The notes below the pieces were generated by a model that worked only from the letters and a program-made list of their open reading frames with translations, had not been told where the DNA came from and ran no database searches. A stretch of DNA of 64,000 nt, from the NCBI GenBank assembly GCA_903831085.1, contig CAIKWE010000044.1, forward strand, positions 62,001 through 126,000. The letters run 5' to 3'. Both the position numbers and the translations under genes were made by a program. The stretch is from an uncultured Verrucomicrobiota bacterium (GTDB lineage: Bacteria > Verrucomicrobiota > Kiritimatiellia > Kiritimatiellales > Tichowtungiaceae). Positions 15,761 to 24,544 of this stretch are shown here, piece by piece. Numbering within the stretch: position 1 is the stretch's first letter; the number at the start of each line of letters is the position of its first letter.

Positions 15761-17863
15761 ATGAGAAAGTACGGAGTTTTTCCTTTTGCGGTATTTCTGG
15801 GAGCCTTTCTGCTTTTTCAAATTCAGCCGCTGATCGGTAAATATTTTCTGCCGTGGTTCGGCGGATCTCCGTCCGTTTGGATGACCTGTCTGATGTTTTT
15901 TCAACTGCTCCTGTTGGGCGGGTATACCTACGCCCATCTTCTGCAACGGTTTGCTCCGCGCCGGCAGGTGCAGATACATCTCAGTTTGCTGGCCCTCGCT
16001 TTGGCGGGCGGTGCCGCACTTTATTTTGTGTGGGGGAGTCCCATTCTTCCCTCCATCAACTGGCGTCCGGAGACCGTCAGTCATCCAGGCTGGAATATTT
16101 TCCGGCTGCTGCTCATCAGCATCGGAGCGGCATACTTTCTTCTTTCAACCAGCGCCTCTTTGTTGCAGGCCTGGTTCCATCGGGCGGAACCTTCCCGCTC
16201 GCCGTATGTTTTTTATGTCGTCTCCAATATTGCCGCCATACTGGCTCTGCTAAGTTATCCTTTTCTGATTGAGCCGGCATTTACACTTAAGACACAGGCC
16301 CTGCTGTGGAGCGGCGGCTTTGCCGCCTATGTGATTTTGTGTCTGCTGTCCGCCCGGCGAGTGTGGCCGATTCTGACCGTGGAGAAGGATGATGCAGCGG
16401 CCGGCGATGAAAGGAATCCCGGCTGGAAAAGCTATCTAAACTGGATCGCGCTGGCCGCATGCGGTGTTCTGGCGCTGATGGCGATCACAAACCAGATGAC
16501 GCAGGATATCCCCCCGGTGCCATTTTTGTGGGTTCTGCCGCTGGTTCTGTATTTATTGACCTATATCATCGGCTTTGTAGACCGGCTTTCCGGCATGCAG
16601 AAATATTACATATTTCTGATTCCCCTCGCCGGCCTGGCGGCGTGGTACCTGGCTCACAAGGGGGTCAAACTTGAAATCGGCAAACAGATTGCCGGATACG
16701 GATTTATTCTCTTTTCCATCTGCCTCTTTTGTCATAACGCTCTTTACCGCTGTAAACCGCAGCCGCGCCACTTAACCGGCTTTTATCTTTCTATTTCGCT
16801 GGGCGGGGCCTTGAGCGGAATTTTTGTGGCGATCATTGCCCCGCAGATTTTCCAGCTATACTGGGAATATCAGCTCGGCCTCATTTTTGCGGCGGTGCTG
16901 GCCGTCGTCTCGGTTTATTCCGACAAACGGAATCCGCTTTATTTAATCCGGCACGGACTGTGGCTGGGCGTGATGGCGCTGGCATTTTATATTTGCCAGG
17001 ACAGCATCAAGAGATCCAGTTCAGCGGTTTATATGGGGCGCAACTTTTTTGGAAGCATTGCCGTCCGGCGGTATGACGTGAGCATCAGCTCCGTCAAAGG
17101 AGAGGAATCTTTTCCGTTTTTCTCAATGGATCACGGGAGAATCAAATACGGCCTGCAAATAAATGGTTCAGAATTTAGAGATCGGCCGACCACCTATTAT
17201 GGTGAAAGCAGCGGAGCCGGGCTGGCGCTTTTAAATCACCCTAGACGCATTCGCGGCGAACCGATGCGTGTCGGGGTGCTTGGAATGGGCGTCGGTACGT
17301 TGGCCGCTTATGGAAGAGCCGGCGATGTATACCGGTTCTACGAAATTAATCCGACCGTGATCCAGCTGGCCCGGGATTCCCGGTGGTGGTTCTCCTATCT
17401 GAAAAATTCCCGGGCGGAGATCCAGGTCGTTGAAGGGGACGGGCGGATCAGTCTGGAGAACGAACTGAAAAAAGGTTCCGATGAATACGATGTTCTTGTT
17501 CTGGATGTTTTCAGCGGAGATCAGGTTCCGATCCATATTTTAACAAAGGAAGCTTTTGATATTTATCTGAAGCATCTGGCGAAAGGCGGCGTTCTCGCGG
17601 TTCATATCACCAGTCGTTATCTGGATCTTCTCCCTGTGCTGATTCAGGCGAAAAACCATTTCAATCTGTATGCCGCTTACATTGATGACAAGCCGGAGGC
17701 GCAGATGTGTGACCCCTCAGTCTGGGTTCTGTTCAGCCGTGACAAACAATTCATGGAAAAGCCGGCGATTGCCCGCGCCGATTCACTTGGGAGCCATCCG
17801 GTTCGGACGATCCGTCTGTGGACTGACGACTATGCCAATCCGCTGGGTGTAATAAGAGAGTAG
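15761..17863 (+). CDS. Membrane-anchored spermidine-synthase-like protein
   Basis: Multi-pass membrane protein (about ten hydrophobic helices in residues 1-430) with a C-terminal Rossmann domain resembling spermidine synthase: GVLGMGVGTLAAYGRAGD (nucleotide loop), EINPTVIQLARDSRWWF, VEGDGRISL and LDVFSGDQVPIHILT. The aspartate-rich proton-abstraction residues of true SpeE are only partly recognisable, so the substrate may not be putrescine. Start ATG 15761 (700 aa) preferred over GTG 15743 because the hydrophobic segment begins directly after it. Such fusions are widespread in bacteria without a known role. No palindrome lies in this gene. Confidence 0.75.
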   Translation: MRKYGVFPFAVFLGAFLLFQIQPLIGKYFLPWFGGSPSVWMTCLMFFQLLLLGGYTYAHLLQRFAPRRQVQIHLSLLALALAGGAALYFVWGSPILPSINWRPETVSHPGWNIFRLLLISIGAAYFLLSTSASLLQAWFHRAEPSRSPYVFYVVSNIAAILALLSYPFLIEPAFTLKTQALLWSGGFAAYVILCLLSARRVWPILTVEKDDAAAGDERNPGWKSYLNWIALAACGVLALMAITNQMTQDIPPVPFLWVLPLVLYLLTYIIGFVDRLSGMQKYYIFLIPLAGLAAWYLAHKGVKLEIGKQIAGYGFILFSICLFCHNALYRCKPQPRHLTGFYLSISLGGALSGIFVAIIAPQIFQLYWEYQLGLIFAAVLAVVSVYSDKRNPLYLIRHGLWLGVMALAFYICQDSIKRSSSAVYMGRNFFGSIAVRRYDVSISSVKGEESFPFFSMDHGRIKYGLQINGSEFRDRPTTYYGESSGAGLALLNHPRRIRGEPMRVGVLGMGVGTLAAYGRAGDVYRFYEINPTVIQLARDSRWWFSYLKNSRAEIQVVEGDGRISLENELKKGSDEYDVLVLDVFSGDQVPIHILTKEAFDIYLKHLAKGGVLAVHITSRYLDLLPVLIQAKNHFNLYAAYIDDKPEAQMCDPSVWVLFSRDKQFMEKPAIARADSLGSHPVRTIRLWTDDYANPLGVIRE

Positions 17864-17907
17864 AACGATACGGCGCTTTTCTGTGGCCGACGCTTTTCCG
17901 TGGTTTG

Positions 17908-19929
17908 TTATTGCCACTTGTGCTTGGGATAGCGGCGGGAAAGCGACTTGCGCAGTTCCGGATAGGCGGTGCGCCAGAAAGACTCCAAATCCTCGGTGAT
18001 CTGAACGGGCCGTTTGTTCGGCGCGAGCAGTTCGACGACCAGCGGGATTCTGCCAAACGCGATACACGGCGTTTTGCTCATGCCGAAGAAATCCTGAATC
18101 ATGGCGGAGAGCACCGGCTTGTGTCCGGCTTCGTAGCGGATGCGCGCGCGGTGACCGGTCGGCATTTTGAAGCGGTCCGGCATTTCTTTTTCAATCCACT
18201 GCTGTTGCTGCCAGGTCAGCCAATCGTGCACGACCGCTTTAACATTGGCCTCGCGCAAATCTTTACGACAGACCGCGCCGAGGCAGAGTGCTTCGAGCAT
18301 GGCGCGCCGCGCTGCTTCGTCGATCACCGGAATCTCTTTGTCGGGGCACCATTGCGCCAGCAGGTTGACGCGCAGAATCCAGCTTTCGATTTCCTCGTCC
18401 CAGCCGGGAATATCGAGATTACCTTTGAGTACTTCGCTTGCGAGGACGGCGGCGGCCTCATCGGGTTTCGGATCGTGGGTGATGGAAGAATCGAGCGCGA
18501 GGTCACGGAACATCCTGCGCCGCTCGACGACAACCCGCTTGATCGAGGTGTCGTACTGCGGTGAGCGCGCTTCGTGAAAATCTTCCGGGAACAGCTCTTC
18601 GAGCCATTCTTCCTGCACGGCGGTGGCGAGGTTGAGCAGTACGCCGGTCTGACCGCGCGTCTGACCGATCTCGGTGATTTCAGCGGCGACGAACAGTTCC
18701 GCGTCGCGGATAACGCTTTCGCGGGCGAGTTCGCCGGTGCGGCCGTGAACGAGATCACAGCGCAGAGTTCCTTTGTCACAGCGCCTGGCAAGCTGATCGG
18801 AAAAAGCGGTCAGGATGCACTTCTGCAGAAATTCGTCTTCCGGCGCGCCGTTGTTGATTTTGAGTCCCTGCTGTTCAGCGATTTGCAGGAACCGTTCGTA
18901 AAGCGGTTTCACCTGCCGCGCGGCGGCGGCATGGATGCCGAGTTCGCGGCAGGCGCCGGTGTTGTAGTTGTTTTTATCAGCAAAGCTCCAGGCGCGCATC
19001 AGCCGTTTAAAGTCGGAACAGTCATCATCGCCGAGCAGATCGTCGCGCTGTCCGCGGACTTCTTTACCTTTATTGCGTTCAAGAATTCCTTTGCCTTGCG
19101 TCAGCGCGGCGATCAGGCAGGCTTGCCGCACGCAGTGATATTGATCGGCGGCGAGCAGCATACGGGCGTAGCGCGGATGCATCGGAAACTGCACCATCCG
19201 TTCGCCGGTTCTGGTCAGCTTACCGTGATGGTTGAGCGCGCCGAGGTCTATGAGCAGGGTGAGGGTGCGCGCCAGCGAAACGGGGTCTGGTTTTTCCAAC
19301 CATCGGAAACCTTCCACATCGTCGATGCCGCCTGCCTTCAGCGTCAGCACGACTTCGGCCAGATCGTGCCGCAGAATTTCCGGCAGCTCCTGCGCTTTGC
19401 GAGTGGAGTGTTCCTGAAGCGTCCAGAGCCGATGACAAACGCCCGGTGCGGTGCGGCCCGCGCGGCCGGTGCGCTGGTCAGCCGAAGCTCGACTGATCCG
19501 TTCGACCATCAGCGTGTCGATGCCGCGGTTGGGATCGTAGCGCGCGATGCGGGCGAGTCCGCTGTCGATGACGACGCGGATGCCGTCGATGGTGATCGAC
19601 GTTTCAGCGACGTTGGTGGCGACGACCACTTTACGTCCGTTACCCGGTTCGACGGCGGCGTCCTGATCGCGCGGCGAAAGTTCGCCGTGCAGCGGCAGGA
19701 CGGCAAAATCTTTGGCGCAGGATTTGGAACGGACGGCTTCGACGGTGCGCGAAATTTCGTAGGCGCCGGGCATGAAGATCAGTACGTCGCCTTCCGCGCC
19801 TGAACGGATCGCACTTTCAAACGCATCGGCGGCGGCTTCCCAGACGGGATGATGGTCGAAGTCTATTTTTTTGCGGCGTACGAAATCTCGACCGGAAACA
19901 TGCGTCCTTCGCTCTTCAGTTCGCGGCAC
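17908..19929 (-). CDS. hrpB: HrpB ATP-dependent helicase, C-terminal frame
   Basis: Carries the second half of an HrpB-type DEAH helicase: RecA-like domain 2 with VVVATNVAETSITIDGI and the arginine-finger block DQRTGRAGRTAPG, the helicase-associated domain, and the HrpB C-terminal region ending YPKHKW. The true junction with the N-terminal frame is at the A7 run (19866-19872), so its first 21 codons here are not part of the natural protein. Joined by one -1 shift the two frames give 844 aa, matching full-length HrpB. In-frame palindrome copy at 19294-19308 (FRWLE). No other damage is visible. Confidence 0.85.
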   Translation of the reverse strand: MPRTEERRTHVSGRDFVRRKKIDFDHHPVWEAAADAFESAIRSGAEGDVLIFMPGAYEISRTVEAVRSKSCAKDFAVLPLHGELSPRDQDAAVEPGNGRKVVVATNVAETSITIDGIRVVIDSGLARIARYDPNRGIDTLMVERISRASADQRTGRAGRTAPGVCHRLWTLQEHSTRKAQELPEILRHDLAEVVLTLKAGGIDDVEGFRWLEKPDPVSLARTLTLLIDLGALNHHGKLTRTGERMVQFPMHPRYARMLLAADQYHCVRQACLIAALTQGKGILERNKGKEVRGQRDDLLGDDDCSDFKRLMRAWSFADKNNYNTGACRELGIHAAAARQVKPLYERFLQIAEQQGLKINNGAPEDEFLQKCILTAFSDQLARRCDKGTLRCDLVHGRTGELARESVIRDAELFVAAEITEIGQTRGQTGVLLNLATAVQEEWLEELFPEDFHEARSPQYDTSIKRVVVERRRMFRDLALDSSITHDPKPDEAAAVLASEVLKGNLDIPGWDEEIESWILRVNLLAQWCPDKEIPVIDEAARRAMLEALCLGAVCRKDLREANVKAVVHDWLTWQQQQWIEKEMPDRFKMPTGHRARIRYEAGHKPVLSAMIQDFFGMSKTPCIAFGRIPLVVELLAPNKRPVQITEDLESFWRTAYPELRKSLSRRYPKHKWQ
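19863..19872 (-). other. Slippery A7 followed by stop at the hrpB frame break
   Basis: On the minus strand the zero frame reads GCA-AAA-AAA-TAG, an A-AAA-AAA heptamer of the X-XXY-YYZ type, with the continuing frame at -1. One extra A would restore the reading frame. Confidence 0.7.
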
Positions 19930-20441
19930 GGTGCGAGGTAGTCGCGGAGCGGCGCGGCGTCGAGCGTCGCCGACATCACGATGATTTTCAGGTCGGGGCG
20001 GGTCTGTTGAAGGTGGAGCGAGCGGGCGAGAGTGATGTCGCCGTAAAGGTGGCGCTCGTGAAATTCGTCGAAGATAACGGCTGAAACGCCGCGCAGTTCG
20101 GGATCACTCAGAATCTGGCGCAGTAGAATCCCTTCGGTGACGTAGCGAATACGGGTTTTGTTCGAGATGCAGTTTTCGAAGCGGACCTGATAGCCGACTT
20201 CTCCGCTGGTTTCGCCGCCGCGTTCGTGGGCGACGCGCCGTGCCAGCATGCGCGCCGCGATGCGGCGCGGCTGCAGGACAACGATGTCGCCTTTGCACAA
20301 ACCGCTATCGAGAAGCATCTGCGGCACCTGCGTCGATTTTCCGGAGCCGGTCGGTGCTTCGATGATCAGGCGGTTCTCCGTGCGCAGCGCCGCGATCAGT
20401 TCGTCGCGCAGTTCATAAATTGGCAGGCTCTTGGGATTCAT
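19863..20441 (-). CDS. hrpB: HrpB ATP-dependent helicase, N-terminal frame
   Basis: First 192 residues of the helicase: Walker A in IIEAPTGSGKSTQVPQML, VVLQPRRIAARMLARRVA, the DEAH-box variant DEFHERH, and motif III MSATLD. The frame then runs into TAG directly after GCA-AAA-AAA, while the helicase continues in the -1 frame. Either the gene is a recent pseudogene, the assembly lost one A, or slippage joins both halves. HrpB function is poorly defined; related DEAH proteins act on RNA. Confidence 0.85.
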   Translation of the reverse strand: MNPKSLPIYELRDELIAALRTENRLIIEAPTGSGKSTQVPQMLLDSGLCKGDIVVLQPRRIAARMLARRVAHERGGETSGEVGYQVRFENCISNKTRIRYVTEGILLRQILSDPELRGVSAVIFDEFHERHLYGDITLARSLHLQQTRPDLKIIVMSATLDAAPLRDYLAPCRELKSEGRMFPVEISYAAKK

Positions 20442-20498
20442 TGAGCCGTCATTCTGCCGAAAAGAAGACGGAGCGCAAGTTCAGGTATAGGAATAGAC

Positions 20499-20513
20499 TT
20501 CCAATCATTGGAA
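20499..20513. repeat. TTCCAA-N3-TTGGAA palindrome, perfect
   Basis: Centre TCA. In the 97-bp divergent spacer of hrpB and rsmB, ending 25 bp before the rsmB ATG. Confidence 0.8.
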
Positions 20514-20538
20514 CTTTTCGGTTCACTGCTTCCCCTCC

Positions 20539-21807
20539 ATGAAAAACAACAGTCGAGAAATTGCCGCCGAAATCATCTACCGCTGGATCGAAAGTGAAAG
20601 CTTTCCGGATCGCCAGCTGGCGGACGTGAAGGAAGACCGTGCCTTTATTACCGAACTGGTCTATGGCGTTGTCCGCCGCAAGCTGGCGCTGGAGTATATC
20701 GAGCAGAAGTATGTTAACCGCCGGCCGGAGGGCTTCATTCTCGCCGCGCTGCACGTCGGCGTTTACCAGCTCTGCTTCATGGACAACGTCGAGGAATTCG
20801 CTGCGGTTCACGAAACCGTCGAGGCCGTCAAAAGCCGCCGCCATAAAGACGCCATCCGTGCCGCAGGCATGATCAACGCGGTCCTGCGTAACGTGCAGGA
20901 AGAGAAGGCGGCCATTCTCAAGAATCTGGAGAAGCAGTCCGACGAAATCCGTTTTTCACACCCTGAATCGCTCATCAACCGCTGGGTCAAACAGTACGGC
21001 GAGCGCGACACCCGCCAGCTTATGGAGTGGAACAACCAGCCGTCCGAAACCATTCTGCGCGTGGAGCCCTTCCGTATTGCTCCCGCTGAATTCATCAAAG
21101 CGCTGAAGGACGCCGACATCGATGCCAAGCCGCATCCGTTCCCCAGCGCGGAAACTTTTCTGATTCTTCCGCGCGGAGTCGCCGTTCCGAAAGTGCCGGG
21201 TTATGCCAAAGGCTGGTTCACCGTTCAAGATCCGGCGACTTCCGTTTCCGTCGAACTGCTCGATCCTCGTCCGGGCGAATCGGTGCTCGATGCTTGCGCC
21301 GCGCCTGGCGGTAAAACCGCGATGATGGCCGGAATGATGGAAGGGAAGGGCGAACTGGTTGCCATGGATGTTCACGACGACCGGCTCGATACGCTGCAAG
21401 ACACCATCAAACGCACCGGCTGGGATTTTGTGCAGATTCTCAAAGGCGACGCTGCCAAAGGATTTCCTCAGAAGGATAAACAGTTTGATGCCATACTGCT
21501 CGATGTGCCGTGTCTGAACACCGGCGTGCTGCGCCGCCGCGTTGACGCCCGCTGGCGCTTCACCCGCGACCGCATCGAAATGATCAAAAAGACTCAGCGC
21601 CAGATCCTGACCGCCATGTCGAAGCATCTGAAGTCCGGCGGACGGATGGTCTACAGCACATGCAGTCTTGAGGTCGAAGAGAACGAAGAAATGGTCAGCC
21701 GCTGGGCGCGCGACCAGAAAGATTTCCGTCTCGTCAAAGCCAAACGCCTCTTCCCGCCGAAATCCGGCACCGACGGCGCGTATGCCGCACTTTTGGTGAA
21801 GGAATGA
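20539..21807 (+). CDS. rsmB: 16S rRNA m5C methyltransferase, RsmB/Sun family
   Basis: SAM-dependent RNA cytosine-5 methyltransferase, expected to modify C967 of 16S rRNA. N-terminal NusB-like helical domain (residues 1-140; ITELVYGVVRRKLALEYI), then the methyltransferase core: VLDACAAPGGKTAMMAG (SAM site), LLDVPCLNTGVLRRRVDARWR (first conserved cysteine) and VYSTCSLEVEENEEMV (catalytic cysteine). The fourth residue of the DVPC-x motif is Leu-Asn rather than the common Ser-x-x-Gly. 422 aa is normal. Diverges from hrpB. Confidence 0.92.
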   Translation: MKNNSREIAAEIIYRWIESESFPDRQLADVKEDRAFITELVYGVVRRKLALEYIEQKYVNRRPEGFILAALHVGVYQLCFMDNVEEFAAVHETVEAVKSRRHKDAIRAAGMINAVLRNVQEEKAAILKNLEKQSDEIRFSHPESLINRWVKQYGERDTRQLMEWNNQPSETILRVEPFRIAPAEFIKALKDADIDAKPHPFPSAETFLILPRGVAVPKVPGYAKGWFTVQDPATSVSVELLDPRPGESVLDACAAPGGKTAMMAGMMEGKGELVAMDVHDDRLDTLQDTIKRTGWDFVQILKGDAAKGFPQKDKQFDAILLDVPCLNTGVLRRRVDARWRFTRDRIEMIKKTQRQILTAMSKHLKSGGRMVYSTCSLEVEENEEMVSRWARDQKDFRLVKAKRLFPPKSGTDGAYAALLVKE

Positions 21808-21954
21808 CCTGCCCGCAGTGCTTCGCGACCAGCGATGCAGGCGGGTGGAATATTGGAATGGTGGATTGATAGGTTTCTAAACCTTGGGAAAACGGCGCTC
21901 AAATTTTCCGATCATAGGAAACTACTAGATCGCGGGCTGGATAACCTCTTCGGC
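21808..21954. other. Convergent spacer with two degenerate palindromes
   Basis: Between rsmB and the Sel1 gene. Contains TTCTAAACCTTGGGAA near 21875 and TTCCGATCATAGGAA at 21906-21920, each two changes from consensus. No gene seen. Confidence 0.5.
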
Positions 21955-22980
21955 TTACCAGCTGTATTGATTCTTACTTGTATCGTAGTGGGTACCAACA
22001 GCCTCAAGCGTGAAGGAACGTGAAGATGATTCTCCCCTCCTGACTCTGATGGGGCTTTTGCTGTGTATCCGAAAGTAAACTTTTTTTGGGGAGGCGTTGT
22101 AGCCTCTTTTTACCATCGCCTGGAAAAACTCTTTTCCCGCCTCCGGCAGGAACACGTTTTGAGATGATGCAAAACCATTGTTGCCATATTGGAGACAGTG
22201 TACGGAGTACATCCCGTTATCCATTTGTTCGATGTCATAACAGCGGTTAAAAGATGTCCTGATAACTTTTCCGTCTAAATCATGGAGGTTTGCTTGGAGC
22301 GCATCCAGACGCAACTCTTCTTCATCAGGGGGCGGTAGCGGGGCAACAGCGGCGGGGCTGGCTGCCAAGAGATCATTTATACGACTTTCTTTTTTATCGG
22401 GTGGCGACAACGGGGCGGGAGTGGATTTCCCAGACGCGTTGAGTTGTGCTTTTGCATTCCCCTGTTCAGAGGAAGAACTTTTCGCACTAGTCGACGGCGG
22501 TAATTTTTCGGCCTTTGTATCCAGAACGGATTTTGCCTTTCCATACCCCTGTTCGGCAGCGAGGCGATACCATCTCACCGCCTCATTGGAATCCTGAGGA
22601 ACCCCTCTGCCTTCATCATAAGCATTCCCTAAATCGAATTGTGCCGATACATTCCCCTGGTCAGCGGCAAGGCGATACCACTTCACCGCTTCTTTGTAAT
22701 CCTGCGGGATACCTTTGCCTTTGGCATAAGCATACCCTAGCTGGCGCTGTGCCTTTGCATACCCCTGTTCAGCAGCTAGGCGATACCACCTCACCGCTTC
22801 TTTGTAATCCTGCGGGACACCTTTGCCGTTGTAATAAGCGAGCCCTAGCTGGCGCTGTGCCTCTGTATCGCCCTGTTCAGCTTTTTGTCGCAACGCCGCG
22901 ATGTCATCCTGCCCATAGCTCATAGACGGCAAACAGACCAACCCAGCAACCAACACCACCAGCAGAGTTTTGAATTTCAT
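21955..22980 (-). CDS. Secreted Sel1-repeat protein
   Basis: Signal peptide to about residue 23 (LPSMSYGQ), then Sel1-like (TPR-related) repeats of 36 residues: three near-identical units of the form AQRQLGYAYAKGKGIPQDYKEAV plus a partial one. A proline/serine-rich linker (about 165-225) leads to a C-terminal domain of about 110 residues that I do not recognise (LHDLDGKVIRTSF ... VHCLQYG). Sel1 repeats usually mediate protein-protein contacts at the envelope. The repeats are unusually similar at DNA level (108-bp period), pointing to recent internal duplication. Partners unknown. Confidence 0.75.
   Translation of the reverse strand: MKFKTLLVVLVAGLVCLPSMSYGQDDIAALRQKAEQGDTEAQRQLGLAYYNGKGVPQDYKEAVRWYRLAAEQGYAKAQRQLGYAYAKGKGIPQDYKEAVKWYRLAADQGNVSAQFDLGNAYDEGRGVPQDSNEAVRWYRLAAEQGYGKAKSVLDTKAEKLPPSTSAKSSSSEQGNAKAQLNASGKSTPAPLSPPDKKESRINDLLAASPAAVAPLPPPDEEELRLDALQANLHDLDGKVIRTSFNRCYDIEQMDNGMYSVHCLQYGNNGFASSQNVFLPEAGKEFFQAMVKRGYNASPKKVYFRIHSKSPIRVRRGESSSRSFTLEAVGTHYDTSKNQYSW
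22560..22885. repeat. 108-bp tandem repeats inside the Sel1 gene
   Basis: The string CGATACCAC recurs at 22564, 22672 and 22780, exactly 108 bp apart, with most intervening bases conserved. Each unit encodes one 36-residue Sel1 repeat. Confidence 0.85.
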
Positions 22981-23054
22981 ACGCGCCCCTTAAATGTGGG
23001 CACAATACCGAGTCAAAAAGGGGAAGGCAAGGAAACGAGCCTGTTTCGTGCGGA

Positions 23055-23080
23055 ACCGCACCCGCCGTGCGCGGCTACAG
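23055..23080. repeat. Dispersed 26-bp repeat, copy 2
   Basis: One mismatch from 1003-1028. In the 121-bp spacer between the ferredoxin gene end and the Sel1 gene start. Confidence 0.7.
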
Positions 23081-23101
23081 GACTGCAAAACATGGGGTTG
23101 C

Positions 23102-23290
23102 TCAATGGATTTTGATGGCATCGACGGGGCAGACCTGTTCACAGCCGCGGAGTCTGTCGCATTGGGTTTCGTCGGTCACCCGGCATACGTTGTCGGTCGG
23201 GTCGAGAAACAGGATTTTCTTCGGGCAGAGATCAACACAGGCGCCGCAACCTGTGCACAGGCTTTCGTCAATCAGCACAATGTTGTTCAT
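23102..23290 (-). CDS. 4Fe-4S dicluster ferredoxin
   Basis: Small electron carrier of 62 aa. The first cluster motif is regular, CTGCGACVDLCP. The second set of cysteines is spaced unusually: C-x8-C-x5-C-x3-CP (VCRVTDETQC then DRLRGCEQVCPVDAI). The family member likely binds two 4Fe-4S clusters, with the second site divergent. Shine-Dalgarno GGAGAAAG lies upstream of ATG 23290. No oxidoreductase partner is adjacent. Confidence 0.85.
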   Translation of the reverse strand: MNNIVLIDESLCTGCGACVDLCPKKILFLDPTDNVCRVTDETQCDRLRGCEQVCPVDAIKIH

Positions 23291-23421
23291 AGGCTTATCT
23301 TTCTCCGGTTATCCGTCCATGCCAAGACTCCATTGCCAATATAATCCGCCATTTCACGTCTTTCAACATTCCAACATTCCAGTATTCCCTTCTTCCGTTT
23401 CCCCTCCTATACTCCGCCCAC

Positions 23422-24324
23422 ATGAAAGTAATGGATGCCAATTTACGCAGCGAAGTAGTCCGCTGGCAGGAAAAGCTGTTTAAGCGTTCCGTCCGACGGC
23501 AGATGCGGCTACGGCAAATCAAAGAACTGATCGGGATCACGACGAATCAGGACTGCCTTGAGATCACGGCCGGCGACGGTATGATCAGCGCCCGTCTGCG
23601 CGAAGGCGGGGGTCGCTGGGAAACGCTGGTGCTTTCAGCCGCCGCAAAAGCTTCGCTCGACTGGTTTGTCGAAGATCAGGTTGAACTTCTTCAGGGCCCG
23701 GCCATCAAGGAGGCCGACGGAACCTTTGATCTGGTAGTGATTGTGGACGCGCTGGAACGTGTTCGCGACGACTATGCTTTCATCAAGGAGTGTCACCGTG
23801 TGCTGAAAGCTGACGGCCGGCTGGTGATTACCGCCGCGCGTAAAACAGCGTTCTGCCTGGGCGGCTGTCCGCTTCGTTCGATGCTGGGACTTTCCTGGCG
23901 CGCTAAAGGGCTCGAACGCCCCGGCTACACCAGCGGCGAATTATTTGAAGTTCTCAAGGACGGCTTCGATGTGCCCGAGACCGATTCCTATTCCTCGGGT
24001 TGCGTCGAAGTTCCCGGTCTGCTTTGCGAGGGGCTTGCCAACAAACTGGTTCACGGGCCCTATAATATGCCTGGATCGAATGCCGGAACCGAGGAGTTCT
24101 ATCACTACGCCAAGCTGAATGTCCTTGCCGTGTTGCTTTATCCACTGATGTGGATTCTGTCCAGACTGGAAGACAACCTGCTTTTCTTCATTCCCGGCTG
24201 CAACATGATCGCCAAAACCAAACGCCGTGTCTGGCGGGCCCGCAAGCAGCCGGTGTTGCGCGACGGACGTTCCATCGCCGAAGCCGCCATTAATACCAAG
24301 ATCGGCACCGCCGCACCGTTTTAA
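23422..24324 (+). CDS. Class I SAM-dependent methyltransferase
   Basis: Methyltransferase of the Methyltransf_11 type: a degenerate SAM loop LEITAGDGMISARLREGGG, the acidic strand VVIVDALERVRDDYAFIKE and the CHRVLKADGRLVITAA helix-strand block. The C-terminal third (about 215-300) contains a hydrophobic stretch (VLAVLLYPLMWILSRLEDN) that may attach it to the membrane. Substrate unknown; membrane lipids or quinones are possible but unproven. It stands upstream of rpmH, separated by 76 bp. Confidence 0.75.
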   Translation: MKVMDANLRSEVVRWQEKLFKRSVRRQMRLRQIKELIGITTNQDCLEITAGDGMISARLREGGGRWETLVLSAAAKASLDWFVEDQVELLQGPAIKEADGTFDLVVIVDALERVRDDYAFIKECHRVLKADGRLVITAARKTAFCLGGCPLRSMLGLSWRAKGLERPGYTSGELFEVLKDGFDVPETDSYSSGCVEVPGLLCEGLANKLVHGPYNMPGSNAGTEEFYHYAKLNVLAVLLYPLMWILSRLEDNLLFFIPGCNMIAKTKRRVWRARKQPVLRDGRSIAEAAINTKIGTAAPF

Positions 24325-24400
24325 CCGTATAAGAAGTTGACAGCGGCGGGCGAACTTGGCAGGGTTTGCGCTCTTTTTGAATTTCAGTGGAGATTGAACA

Positions 24401-24544
24401 ATGAAACGCACATGGCATCCTTCGAAGATTAAACGCGCGCGCAAACACGGTTTTCGCAGTCGCATGGAAACAGCAGACGGACGTAAAATCCTTGCCAACC
24501 GCCGCCGCAAAGGCCGCAAACGTCTGACCGTTTGTGATGCGTAA
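24401..24544 (+). CDS. rpmH: 50S ribosomal protein L34
   Basis: 47-residue very basic protein of the large ribosomal subunit, with the family pattern [39 protein letters not shown]. Head of the classic rpmH-rnpA-yidD-yidC cluster; rnpA starts eight bases before its stop, indicating coupled translation. A TTGACA lies at 24337-24342 in the leader but lacks a clear -10 partner. Confidence 0.97.
   Translation: MKRTWHPSKIKRARKHGFRSRMETADGRKILANRRRKGRKRLTVCDA

Noticed and set aside
18574..19803. 409-residue plus-strand frame opposite hrpB
   Set aside because: The helicase motifs are on the minus strand; this frame has none.
24143..24151. DnaA-box-like TTATCCACT in the methyltransferase gene
   Set aside because: A single eight-of-nine match in coding DNA; no cluster or AT-rich unwinding region.
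24337..24342. TTGACA as rpmH promoter
   Set aside because: No acceptable -10 element at 16-18 bp.
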